A DNA stretch of 64,000 nt from positions 62,001 through 126,000 of the forward strand of contig NW_026947631.1 in the NCBI RefSeq assembly GCF_034190915.1, read 5' to 3'. Of the stretch, positions 12,754 through 26,720 are shown piece by piece. The DNA comes from Cavia porcellus. Lineage: Eukaryota; Chordata; Mammalia; Rodentia; Caviidae. The notes beneath the pieces are model-generated. The model did no database searches. It was given only the letters and a program-made list of their open reading frames with translations, and was not told where the DNA came from. The translations under genes were made by a program, and so were the position numbers. Numbering within the stretch: the first letter of the stretch is position 1; each line of letters begins with the position of its first letter.

Positions 12754-13290
12754 AATGTAACGCACCCCCATAAAATGGGCACCACCCCGTGATGTTTCTC
12801 TCACACCTACTAGTGAATCTAATGTAACACACACCCATACAATGCGCACCACCCCGTGATGTTTTTCTCACTCCTACTAGTGAATCTAATGTAACACACA
12901 CCCATACATTGCGCACCACCCCGTGATGATTTTCTCACTCCTACTAGTGAATTTAATGTAACAAACACCCATACAATGCGCACCACCCCGTGATGTTTTT
13001 TCTCACTCCTACTAGTGAATGTAATGTAACACACACCCATACAATGCGCACCACCCCGTGATGTTTTTCTCACTCCTACTAGTGAATGTAATGTAACACA
13101 CACCCATACAGTGCGCACCACCCCGTGATGTTTTTCTCACTCCTACTAGTGAATGTAATGTAACACACACCCATACAATGCGCACCACCCCTTGATGATT
13201 TTCTCACTCCTACTAGTGAATCTAATGTAACAAACACCCATGCAATGCGCACCACCCCGTGATGTTTTTCTCACTCCTACTAGTGAAAGT
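12754..13290. repeat. 537-bp nested HOR, copy 2b
   Basis: Image of 9,880-10,416 at +2,874, including CTCACACCTAC and CCATGCAATG, so both private mutations of copy 1b were carried along. This fixes the order of events: 537-bp duplication, then mutation, then 2,874-bp duplication. Confidence 0.85.
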
Positions 13291-13908
13291 AATGTAACAC
13301 ACACACATACAATGCGCACCACCCCGTGATGTTTTTCTCGCTCCTACTAGTGAATGTAGTGTAACACACACCCATACAATGCGCACCACCCGGTGATGTT
13401 TTTCTCACTGCTAGTAGTGAATGTAGTGTAACACACACCCATACAATGCGCACCACCCCGTGATGTTTTTCACACTCCTGCTAGTGAATGTAATGTAACA
13501 CACACCCATACAATGTGCACCATCCCGTGATGATTTTCTCACTCCTACTAGTGAATCTAATGTAACAAACACCCATACAATGCGCACCACCCCGTGATGT
13601 TTTTCTCACTCCTACTAGTGAATGTAATGTAACACACACCCATACAATGCGCACCACCCCGTGATGTTTTTCTCACTCCTACTAGTGAATGTAATGTAAC
13701 ACACACCCATACAATGCGCACCACCCCGTGATGTTTTTCTCACTCCTACTAGTGAATGTAATGTAACACACACCCATACAATGCGCACGACCCCGTGATG
13801 TTTTTCTCACTCCTACTAGTGAATGTAATGTAACACACACCCATAAAATGCGCACCACCCCGTGATGTTTTTCTCACTCCTAATAGTGAATGTAATGTAA
13901 CACACACC

Positions 13909-15050
13909 CATACAATGCGCACCACCCCGTGATGATTTTCTCACTCCTACTAGTGAATCTAATGTAACAAACACCCATACAATGCGCACCACCCCGTGAT
14001 GTTTTTCTCACTCCTACTAGTGAATGTAATGTAACAAACACCCATACAATGCGCACCACCCCGTGAATTTTTTCTCTCTCCTACTAGTGAATGTAATGTA
14101 ACACACACCCATACAATGCGCACCAGCCCGTGATGTTTTTCTCACACCTACTAGTGAATCTAATGTAACACACACCCATACAATGCGCACCACCACGTGA
14201 TGTTTTTCTCACTCCTATTAGTGAATGTAATGTAACACACACCCATACAATGCGCACCACCCCGTGATGTTTTTCTCACTCCTACTAGTGAATGTAATGT
14301 AACACACACCCATACAATGCGCACCACCCCGTGATGTTTCTCTCACTCCTACTAGTGAATGTAATGTAACGCACACCCATAAAATGCGCACCACCCCGTG
14401 ATGTTTCTCTCACTCCTACTAGTAAATCTAATGTAACACACACCCATACAATGCGCACCACCCCGTGATGTTTTTCTCACTCCTAGTAGTGAATCTAATG
14501 TAACACACACCCATACAATGCGCACCACCCCTTGATGATTTTCTCACTCCTACTAGTAAATCTAATGTAACAAACACCCATACAATGCGCACCACCCCGT
14601 GATGTTTTTCTCAGTCCTACTAGTGAATGTATTGTAACACACACACATACAATGCGCACCACCCCGTGATGTTTTTCTCACTCCTACTAGTGAATGTAAT
14701 GTAAAACACACCCATACAATGCGCACCACCACGTGATGATTTTTTCACTCCTACTAGTGAATCTAATGTAACAAACACCCATACAATGCGCACCACCCCG
14801 TGATGTTTTTCTCACTCCTACTAGTGAATGTAATGTAACACACACCCATACAATGCGCACCACCCCGTGATGTTTTTCTCACTCCTACTAGTGAATGTAG
14901 TGTAACACACACCCATACAATGCGCACCACCCCGTGATGTTTTTCTCACTGCTAGTAGTGAATGTAGTGTAACACACACCCATACAATGCGCACCACCCC
15001 GTGATGTTTTTCTCACTCCTACTAGTGAATGTAATGTAACACACACCCAT
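13909..15050. repeat. Transition from domain A to domain B
   Basis: About 17 monomers mixing domain-A variants (GTGAATTTTTTCTCTCTC near 14,065, a relative of the ACAACTCGC monomer) with variants that dominate later domains: GATGTTTCTCTC with GCACACCCATAAAATG near 14,370, AGTAAATCTAATG near 14,421 and 14,556, and GTAGTGTAAC near 14,898. No clear duplication partner was identified by eye. No gene was seen. Confidence 0.6.
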
Positions 15051-18000
15051 ACAATGCGCACCACCCTGTGATGATTTTCTCACTCCTACTAGTGAATCTA
15101 ATGTAACAAACACCCATACAATGCGCACCACCCCGTGATGTTTTTCTCACTCCTACTAGTGAATGTAATGTAACACACACCCATACAATGCGCGCCACTC
15201 GTGATGTTTTTCTCACTCCTACTAGTGAATGTAATGTAACACACACCCATACAATGCGCGCCACCCCGTGATGTTTTTCTCACTCCTACTAGTGAATCTA
15301 ATGTAACACTCACCCATACAATGCGCACCACCCCGTGATGTTTTTCTCACTCCTACTAGTGAATCTAATGTAACACTCACCCATACAATGCGCACCACCC
15401 CGTGATGTTTTTCTCACTCCTACTAGTGAATGTAATGTAACACACACCCATACAATGCGCACCACCCCGTGATGTTTTTCTCACTCCTACTAGTGAATGT
15501 AATGTAACACACACCCATACAATGCGCACCACCCCGTGATGTTTTTCTCACTCCTACTAGTGAATGTAATGTAACACACACCCATACAATGTCCACCACC
15601 CCGTGATATTTTTCTCACTCCTACTAGTGAATGTAATGTAACACACATCCATACAATGCGCACCACCCCGTGATGTTTTTCTCACTCCTACTAGTGAATG
15701 GAATGTAACACACACCCATACAATGCGCACCACCCCGTGATGTTTTTCTCACTCCTACTAGTGAATGGAATGTAACACACACCCATACAATGCGCACCAC
15801 CCCGAGATGTTTTTCTCACTCCTACTAGTGAATGGAATGTAACACACACCCATACAATGCGCACCACCCCGTGATGTTTTTCTCACTCCTACTAGTGAAT
15901 GGAATGTAACACACACCCATACAATGCGCACCACCCCGTGATGTTTTTCTCACTCCTACTTGTGAATGTAACGTAACACACACCCATACAAAGCGCACCA
16001 CCCCGTGATGTTTTTCTCACTCCTACTAGTGAATCTAATGTAACACTCACCCATACAATGCGCACCACCCCGTGATGTTTTTCTCACTCCTACTAGTGAA
16101 TGTAATGTAACACACACCCATACAATGCGCAGCACCCCTTGATGTTTTTCTCACTCTACTAGTGAATGTAATGTGACACACACCCATACAATGCGCACCA
16201 CCCCGTGATGCTTTTCTCACTCCTACTAGTGAATGTAATGTAACACACACCCATACAATGCCCACCACCCCGTGATGTTTTTCTCACTCCTACTAGTGAA
16301 TGTAATGTAACACACACCCATACAATGCACACCACCCCGTGATGTTTTTCTCACTCCTACTAGTGAATCGAATGTAACACACACCCATACAATGCGCACC
16401 ACCCGGTGATGTTTTTCTCACTCCTACTAGTGAATGTAATGTAACACACACCCATACAATGCGCACCACCCCGTGATGTTTTTCTCACTCCTACTAGTGA
16501 ATGTAATGTAACACACACCCATACAATGCGCACCACCCCGTGATGTTTTTCTCACTGCTAGTAGTGAATGTAGTGTAACACACACCCATACAATGCGCAC
16601 CACCCCGTGATGTTTTTCTCACTCCAACTAGTGAATGTAATGTCACACACACCCATACAATGCGCACCACCCCGTGATGTTTTTCTCACTCCAACTAGTG
16701 AATGTAATGTCACACACACCCATACAATGCGCACCACACTGTGATGATTTTCTCACTCCTACTAGTGAATCTAATGTAACACTCACCCATACAATGCGCA
16801 CCACACCGTGATGTTTTTCTCATTCCTACTAGTGAATCTAATGTAACACACACCCATACAATGCGCACCAACCCGTGATGTTTTTCTCACTCCTACTAGT
16901 GAATGTAATGTAACACACACCCATACAATGCGCACCACCCCGTGATGTTTTTCTCACTCCTACTAGTGAATGTAATGTAACACACACCCATACAATGCGC
17001 ACCACCCCGTGATGTTTTTCTCACTCCTACTAGTGAATGTAATCTAACACACACCCATACAATGCGCACCACCCCTTGATGTTTTTCTCACTCCTACTAG
17101 TGAATGTAATGTAACACACACCCATACAATGCGCACCACCCCGTGATGATTTTCTCACTCCTACTAGTGAATTTAATGTAACAAACACCCATACAATGCG
17201 CACCACCCCGTGATGTTTTTCTCACTCCTATTAGTGAATGTAATGTAACACACACCCATACAATGCGCACCACCCCGTGATGATTTTCTCACTCCTACTA
17301 GTGAATCTAATGTAACAAACACCCATACAATGCGCACCACCCCGTGATGTTTTTCTCACTCCTATTAGTGAATGTAATGTAACACACACCCATACAATGC
17401 GCACCACCCCGTGATGATTTTCTCACTCCTACTAGTGAATCTAATGTAACAAACAGCCATACAATGCGCACCACCCCGTGATGTTTTTCTCACTCCTACT
17501 AGTGAATGTAATGTAACACACACCCATAAAATGCGCACCACCCCGTGATGTTTTTCTCACTCCTACTAGTGAATGTAATGTAACACACACCCATACAATG
17601 CGCACCACCACGTGATGTTTTTCTCACTCCTACTAGTGAATCTAATGTAACACTCACCCATACAATGCGCACCACCCCGTGATGTTTTTCTCACTCCTAC
17701 TAGTGAATGTAATGTAACACACCCATACAATGCGCACCACCCCGTGATGTTTTTCTCACTGCTAGTAGTGAATGTAGTGTAACACACACCCATAAAATGC
17801 GCACCACCCCGTGATGTTTTTCTCACTCCAACTAGTGAATGTAATGTCACACACACCCATACAATGCGCTCCACACTGTGATGATTTTCTCACTCCTACT
17901 AGTGAATCTAATGTAACAAACACCCATACAATGCGCACCACCCCGTGATGATTTTCTCACTCATACTAGTGAATGTAATGTAACACACACCCATACAATG

Positions 18001-21000
18001 CGCACCACGCCGTGATGTTTTTCTCACTCCTACTAGTGAATGTAATGTAACACACACCCATACAATGCGCACCACCCCGTGATGTTTTTCTCACTCCTAC
18101 TAGTGAATGTAATGTAACACACACCCATACAATGCGCACCACCCCGTGATGTTTTTCTCACTCCTACTAGTGAATGTAATGTAACACACACCCATACAAT
18201 GCGCACCACCCCGTGATGTTTTTCTCAGTCCTACTAGTGAATCTAATGTAACACACACCCATACAATGAGCACCACCCCGTGATGTTTTTCTCACACCTA
18301 CTAGTGAATGTAATGTAACACACACCCATACAATGCGCACCACCCCGTGATGTTTTTCTCACTCCTACTAGTGAATGGAATGTAACACACACCCATACGA
18401 TGCGCACCACCCCGTGATGTTTTTCTCACTCCTACTAGTGAATGTAATGTAACACACACCCATACAATGCGCACCACCCCGTGATGTTTTTCTCACTCCT
18501 ACTAGTGAATGTAATGTAACACACCCCCATACAATGCGCACCACCCCGTGATGTTTTTCTCACTCCTACTAGTGAATGTAATGTAACACACACTCATACA
18601 ATACGCACCACCCCGTGATGTTTCTCTCACCCCTACTAGTGAATGTAATGTAACGCACACCCTTAAAATGCGCACCACCCTGTGATGTTTGTCTCACTCC
18701 TTCTAATGAATCTAATGTAACACACACCCATACAATGCGCACCACCCCGTGATGTTTTTCTCACTCCTAGTAGTGAATCTAATGTAACGCACACCCATAC
18801 AATGCGCACCACCCCGTGATGATTTTCTCACTTCTACTAGTAAATCTAATGTAACAAACACCCATACAATGCGCACCACCCTGTGATGTTTTTCTCACTC
18901 CTACTAGTGAATGTAATGTAACACACACCCATACAATGCGCACCACTCCGTTATGTTTTTCTCACTCCTACTAGTGAATGTAATGTAACACACACCCATA
19001 CAATGCGCACCACCCCGTGATGTTTTTCTCACTGCTAGTAGTGAATGTAGTGTAACACACACCCATACAATGCGCACCACCCCGTGATGTTTTTCTCACT
19101 CCAACTAGTGAATGTAATGTCACACACGCCCATACAATGCGCACCACACTGTGATGATTTTCTCAACCTACTAGTGAATCTAATGTAACAAACACCCATA
19201 CAATGCGCACCACCCCGTGATGTTTTTCTCACTCCTACAAGTGAATGTAATGTAACACACACCCATACAATGCGCACCACCCCGTGATGTTTTTCTCACT
19301 GCTACTAGTGAATGTAATGTAACACACACCCATACAATGCGCACCACCCCGTGATGTTTTTCTCACTCCTACTAGTGAATGTAATGTAACACACACCCAT
19401 ACAATGCGCACCACCCCGTGATGTTTTTCTCACTCCTACTAGTGAATGGAATGTAACACACACCCATACAATGCGCACCACCCCGTGATGTTTTTCTCAC
19501 TCCTACTAGTGAATGTAATGTAACACAAACCCATACAATGGGCACCACCCCGTGATGTTTTTCTCACTCCTACTAGTGAATGTAATGTAACACACACCCA
19601 TACAATGCGCACCACCCCGTGATGTTTTTCTCACTGCTAGTAGTGAATGTAGTGTAACACACACCCATACAATGCGCACCACCCCGTGATGTTTTTCTCA
19701 CTCCAACTAGTGAATGTAATGTCACACACACCCATACAATGCGCACCACCCCGTGATGTTTTTCTCACTCCAACTAGTGAATGTAATGTCACACACACCC
19801 ATACAATGCGCACCACACTGTGATGATTTTCTCACTCCTACTAGTGAATCTAATGTAACACTCACCCATACAATGCGCACCACCCCGTGATGTTTTTCTC
19901 ACTCCTACTAGTGAATGTAATGTAACACACACCCATACAATGCGCACCACCCCGTGATGTTTTTCTCACTCCTACTAGTGAATGTAATGTAACACACACC
20001 CATACAATGCGCACCACCCCGTGATGTTTTTCTCACTCCTACTAGTGAATGTAATGTAACACACACCCATACAATGCGCACCACCCCATGATGTTTTTCT
20101 CACTCCTACTAGTGAATGTAATGTAACACACACCCATACAATGCGCACCACCCCTTGATGTTTTTCTCACTCCTACTAGTGAATGTAATGTAACACACAC
20201 CCATACAATGCGCACCACCCCGTGATGATTTTCTCACTCCTACTAGTGAATCTAATGTAACAAACACCCATACAATGCGCACCACCCCGTGATGTTTTTC
20301 TCACTCCTACTAGTGAATGTAATGTAACACACACCCATACAATGCGCACCACCACGTGATGTTTTTCTCACTCCTACTAGTGAATGTAGTGTAACACACA
20401 CCCATACAATGCGCACCACACCGTGATGTTTTTCTCACTGCTAGTAGTGAATGTAGTGTAACACACACCCATACAATGCGCACCACCGGGTGATGTTTTT
20501 CTCACTCCTACTAGTGAATGTAATGTAACACACACCCATACAATGCGCACCACCCCGTGATGATTTTCTCACTCCTACTAGTGAATCTAATGTAACAAAC
20601 AGCCATACAATGCGCACCACCCCGTGATGTTTTTCTCACTCCTACTAGTGAATGTAATGTAACACACACCCATAAAATGCGCACCACCCCGTGATGTTTT
20701 TCTCACTCCTACTAGTGAATGTAATGTAACAAACACCCATACAATACGCACCACCCCGTGATGTTTTTCTCACTCCTACTAGTGAATCTAATGTAACACT
20801 CACCCATACAATGCGCACCACCCCGTGATGTTTTTCTCACTCCTACTAGTGAATGTAATGTAACACACACCCATACAATGCGCACCACCCCGTGATGTTT
20901 TTCTCACTCCTACTAGTGAATGTAATGTAACACACACCCATACAATGCGCACCACCCCGTGATGTTTTTCTCACTCCTACTAGTGAATGTAATGTAACAC

Positions 21001-21280
21001 ACACCCATACAATGCCCACCACCCCGTGATGTTTTTCTCACTCCTACTAGTGTATGTAATGTAACACACACCCATACAATGCGCACCACCCCGTCATGTT
21101 TTTCTCACTCCTACTAGTGAATCTAATGTAACACACACCCATACAATGCGCACCACCCCGTGATGTTTTTCTCACTCCTACTAGTGAATGTAGTGTAACA
21201 CACACCCATAAAATGCGCACCACACCGTGACGTTTTTCTCACTCCAACTAGTGAATGTAATGTCACGCACACCCATACAA
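15051..21280. repeat. Domain B block, copy 1 (about 6.2 kb)
   Basis: Paired with the following block at offset 6,227 over its first part: CCTGTGATGA at 15,064 with 21,291, GCGCGCC at 15,256 with 21,483, and TGTGAATGTAACG at 15,961 with 22,188. The offset falls to 5,627 near 18,594 and to 5,427 near 20,484 and 21,224. About nine and then about three monomers are therefore present here and absent from copy 2. Domain-B variants are dense: CCAACTAGTG with GTAATGTCACACAC, GCTAGTAGTG with GTAGTGTAAC, TAACACTCACCC and GAATGGAATG. Confidence 0.75.
15635..15902. repeat. Run of four identical-variant monomers (position 67 T to G)
   Basis: Four consecutive monomers end in GAATGG instead of GAATGT (G at 15,701, 15,768, 15,835 and 15,902). 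Four independent identical hits in a row are unlikely, so one variant monomer was probably amplified locally. The run is copied at 21,862-22,129. Confidence 0.8.
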
Positions 21281-24200
21281 TGCGCACCACCCTGTGATGA
21301 TTTTCTCACTCCTACTAGTGAATCTAATGTAACAAACACCCATACAATGCGCACCACCCCGTGATGTTTTTCTCACTCCTACTAGTGAATGTAATGTAAC
21401 ACACACCCATACAATGCGCGCCACCCCGTGATGTTTTTCTCACTCCTACTAGTGAATGTAATGTAACACACACTCATACAATGCGCGCCACCCCGTGATG
21501 TTTTTCTCACTCCTACTAGTGAATCTAATGTAACACTCACCCATACAATGCGCACCACCCCGTGATGTTTTTCTCACTCCTACTAGTGAATCTAATGTAA
21601 CACTCACCCATACAATGCGCACCACCCCGTGATGTTTTTCTCACTCCTACTAGTGAATGTAATGTAACACACACCCATACAATGCGCACCACCCCATGAT
21701 GTTTTTCTCACTCCTACTAGTGAATGTAATGTAACACACACCCATACAATGCGCACCACCCCGTGATGTTTTTCTCACTCCTACTAGTGAATGTAATGTA
21801 ACACACACCCATACAATGCGCACCACCCCGTGATATTTTTCTCACTCCTACTAGTGAATGTAATGTAACACACACCCATACAATGCGCACCACCCCGTGA
21901 TGTTTTTCTCACTCCTACTAGTGAATGGAATGTAACACACACCCATACAATGCGCACCACCCCGTGATGTTTTACTCACTCCTACTAGTGAATGGAATGT
22001 AACACACACCCATACAATGCGCACCACCCCGTGATGTTTTTCTCACTCCTACTAGTGAATGGAATGTAACACACACCCATACAATGCGCACCACCCCGTG
22101 ATGTTTTTCTCACTCCTACTAGTGAATGGAATGTAACACACACCCATACAATGCGCACCACCCCGTGATGTTTTTCTCACTCCTACTTGTGAATGTAACG
22201 TAACACACACCCATACAAAGCGCACCACCCCGTGATGTTTTTCTCACTCCTACTAGTGAATCTAATGTAACACTCACCCATACAATGCGCACCACCCCGT
22301 GATGTTTTTCTCACTCCTACTAGTGAATGGAATGTAACACACACCCATACAATGCGCAGCACCCCGTGATGTTTTTCTCACTCCTACTAGTGAATGTAAT
22401 GTAACACACACCCATACAATGCGCACCACCCCGTGATGCTTTTCTCACTCCTACTAGTGAATGTAATGTAACACACACCCATACAATGCCCACCACCCCG
22501 TGATGTTTTTCTCACTCCTACTAGTGAATGTAATGTAACACACACCCATACAATGCACACCACCCCGTGATGTTTTTCTCACTCCTACTAGTGAATGGAA
22601 TGTAACACACACCCATACAATGCGCACCACCCCGTGATGTTTTTCTCACTCCTACTAGTGAATGTAATGTAACACACACCCATACAATGGGCACCACCCC
22701 GTGATGTTTTTCTCACTCCTACTAGTGAATGTAATGTAACACACACCCATACAATGCGCACCACCCCGTGATGTTTTTCTCACTGCTAGTAGTGAATGTA
22801 GTGTAACACACACCCATACAATGCGCACCACCCCGTGATGTTTTTCTCACTCCAACTAGTGAATGTAATGTCACACACACCCATACAATGCGCACCACCC
22901 CGTGATGTTTTTCTCACTCCAACTAGTGAATGTAATGTCACACACACCCATACAATGCGCACCACACTGTGATGATTTTCTCACTCCTACTAGTGAATCT
23001 AATGTAACACTCACCCATACAATGCGCACCACACCGTGATGTTTTTCTCACTCCTACTAGTGAATCTAATGTAACACACACCCATACAATGCGCACCACC
23101 CCGTGATGTTTTTCTCACTCCTACTAGTGAATGTAATGTAACACACACCCATACAATGCGCACCACCCCGTGATGTTTTTCTCACTCCTACTAGTGAATG
23201 TAATGTAACACACACCCATACAATGCTCACCACCCCGTGATGTTTTTCTCACTCCTACTAGTGAATGTAATGTAACACACACCCATACAATGCGCACCAT
23301 CCCGTGATGATTTTCTCACTCCTACTAGTGAATTTAATGTAACAAACACCCATACAATGCGCACCACCCCGTGATGTTTTTCTCACTGCTAGTAGTGAAT
23401 GTAGTGTAACACACACCCATACAATGCGCACCACCCCGTGATGTTTTTCTCACTCCAACTAGTGAATGTAATGTCACACACACCCATACAATGCGCACCA
23501 CACTGTGATGATTTTCTCACTCCTACTAGTGAATCTAATGTAACAAACACCCATACAATGCGCACCACCCCGTGATGATTTTCTCACTCCTACTAGTGAA
23601 TGTAATGTAACACACACCCATACAATGCGCACCACGCCCTGATGTTTTTCTCACTCCTATTAGTGAATGTAATGTAACACACACCCATACAATGCGCACC
23701 ACCCCGTGATGTTTTTCTCACTCCTACTAGTGAATCTAATGTAACATTCACCCATACAATGCGCACCACCCCGTGATGTTTTTCTCACTCCTACTAGTGA
23801 ATGTAATGTAACACACACCCATACAATGCGCACCACCCCGTGATGTTTTTCTCAGTCCTACTAGTGAATCTAATGTAACACACACCCATACAATGAGCAC
23901 CACCCCGTGATGTTTTTCTCACTCCTACTAGTGAATGTAATGTAACACACACCCATACAATGCGCACCACCCCGTGATGTTTTTCTCACTCCTACTAGTG
24001 AATGGAATGTAACACACACCCATACGATGCGCACCACCCCGTGATGTTTTTCTCACTCCTACTAGTGAATGTAATGTAACACACACCCATACAATGCGCA
24101 CCACCCCGTGATGTTTTTCTCACTCCTACTAGTGAATGTAATGTAACACACCCCCATACAATGCGTACCACCCCGTGATGTTTTTCTCACTCCTACTAGT

Positions 24201-26720
24201 GAATGTAATGTAACACACACTCATACAATACGCACCACCCCGTGATGTTTCTCTCACCCCTTCTAGTGAATGTAATGTAACGCACACCCATAAAATGCGC
24301 ACCACCCCGTGATGTTTGTCTCACTCCTTCTAATGAATCTAATGTAACACACACCCATACAATGCGCACCACCCCGTGATGTTTTTCTCACTCCTAGTAG
24401 TGAATCTAATGTAACGCACACCCATACAATGCGCACCACCCCGTGATGATTTTCTCACTTCTACTAGTAAATCTAATGTAACAAACACCCATACAATGCG
24501 CACCACCCTGTGATGTTTTTCTCACTCCTACTAGTGAATGTAATGTAACACACCCCCATACAATGCGCACCACTCCGTTATGTTTTTCTCACTCCTACTA
24601 GTGAATGTAATGTAACACACACCCATACAATGCGCACCACCCCGTGATGTTTTTCTCACTGCTAGTAGTGAATGTAGTGTAACACACACCCATACAATGC
24701 GCACCACCCCGTGATGTTTTTCTCACTCCAACTAGTGAATGTAATGTCACACACACCCATACAATGCGCACCACACTATGATGATTTTCTCACTCCTACT
24801 AGTGAATCTAATGTAACAAACACCCATACAATGCGCACCACCCCGTGATGTTTTTCTCACTCCTACTAGTGAATGTAACGTAACACACACCCATACAATG
24901 CGCACCACCCCGTGATGTTTTTCTCACTCCTACTAGTGAATGTAATGTAACACAAACCCATACAATGGGCACCACCCCGTGATGTTTTTCTCACTCCTAC
25001 TAGTGAATGTAATGTAACACACACCCATACAATGCGCACCACCCCGTGATGTTTTTCTCACTGCTAGTAGTGAATGTAGTGTAACACACACCCATACAAT
25101 GCGCACCACCCCGTGATGTTTTTCTCACTCCAACTAGTGAATGTAATGTCACACACACCCATACAATGCGCACCACCCCGTGATGTTTTTCTCACTCCAA
25201 CTAGTGAATGTAATGTCACACACACCCATACAATGCGCACCACACTGTGATGATTTTCTCACTCCTACTAGTGAATCTAATGTAACACTCACCCATACAA
25301 TGCGCACCACCCCGTGATGTTTTTCTCACTCCTACTAGTGAATGTAATGTAACACACACCCATACAATGCGCACCACCCCGTGATGTTTTTCTCACTCCT
25401 ACTAGTGAATGTAATGTAACACACACCCATACAATGCGCACCACCCCGTGATGTTTTTCTCACTCCTACTAGTGAATGTAATGTAACACACACCCATACA
25501 ATGCGCACCACCCCATGATGTTTTTCTCACTCCTACTAGTGAATGTAATGTAACACACACCCATACAATGCGCACCACCCCTTGATGTTTTTCTCACTCC
25601 TACTAGTGAATGTAATGTAACACACACCCATACAATGCGCACCACCCCGTGATGATTTTCTCACTCCTACTAGTGAATCTAATGTAACAAACACCCATAC
25701 AATGCGCACCACCCCGTGATGTTTTTCTCACTCCTACTAGTGAATGTAATGTAACACACACCCATACAATGCGCACCACCCCGTGATGTTTTTCTCACTC
25801 CTACTAGTGAATGTAGTGTAACACACACCCATACAATGCGCACCACCCCGTGATGTTTTTCTCACTGCTAGTAGTGAATGTAGTGTAACACACACCCATA
25901 CAATGCGCACCACCGGGTGATGTTTTTCTCACTCCTACTAGTGAATGTAATGTAACACACACCCATACAATGCGCACCACCCCGTGATGATTTTCTCACT
26001 CCTACTAGTGAATCTAATGTAACAAACAGCCATACAATGCGCACCACCCCGTGATGTTTTTCTCACTCCTACTAGTGAATGTAATGTAACACACACCCAT
26101 ACAATGCGCACCACCCCGTGATGTTTTTCTCACTCCTACTAGTGAATGTAATGTAACAAACACCCATACAATGCGCACCACCCCGTGATGTTTTTCTCAC
26201 TCCTACTAGTGAATCTAATGTAACACTCACCCATACAATGCGCACCACCCCGTGATGTTTTTCTCACTCCTACTAGTGAATGTAATGTAACACACACCCA
26301 TACAATGCGCACCACCCCGTGATGTTTTTCTCACTCCTACTAGTGAATGTAATGTAACACACACCCATACAATGCGCACCACCCCGTGATGTTTTTCTCA
26401 CTCCTACTAGTGAATGTAATGTAACACACACCCATACAATGCCCACCACCCCGTGATGTTTTTCTCACTCCTACTAGTGAATGTAATGTAACACACACCC
26501 ATACAATGCGCACCACCCCGTCATGTTTTTCTCACTCCTACTAGTGAATCTAATGTAACAAACACCCATACAATGCGCACCACCCCGTGATGTTTTTCTC
26601 ACTCCTACTAGTGAATGTAGTGTAACACACACCCATACAATGCGCACCACACCGTGACGTTTTTCTCACTCCAACTAGTGAATGTAATGTCACGCAAACC
26701 CATACAATGCGCACCACACC
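21281..26720. repeat. Domain B block, copy 2 (about 5.4 kb)
   Basis: Second copy of the domain-B block, shorter by about 12 monomers. Shared rare variants include CACCGGGTGA (20,484 and 25,911), ACCGTGACG (21,224 and 26,651), and TCATACAATACG (18,594 and 24,221). The whole-monomer gains and losses between the copies make this duplication look older or more rearranged than those in domains A and D. Confidence 0.75.
21862..22129. repeat. Second copy of the four-monomer GAATGG run
   Basis: G at 21,928, 21,995, 22,062 and 22,129, exactly 6,227 bp after the first run. The monomer-level amplification therefore preceded the domain-B duplication. Confidence 0.8.

Larger units (their letters stand above)
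11035..13908. repeat. 2,874-bp tandem duplication, copy 2
   Basis: Near-identical to the preceding block, with only a few differences seen (for example CACCCGGTG near 13,388 versus CACCCCGTG, and CTAATGAATG near 11,410 versus CTAGTGAATG). The right edge lies where copy 1 continues with an extra CATAAAATG monomer while this copy passes directly to a GATGATTTTC monomer, near 13,908. The small number of differences implies a recent event. Confidence 0.85.

Noticed and set aside
15635..22129. GAATGGAATG resembling the human satellite II/III GGAAT motif
   Set aside because: It is one substitution (T to G) in the normal GAATGTAATG junction of this satellite. The rest of the monomer has no GGAAT repeats.
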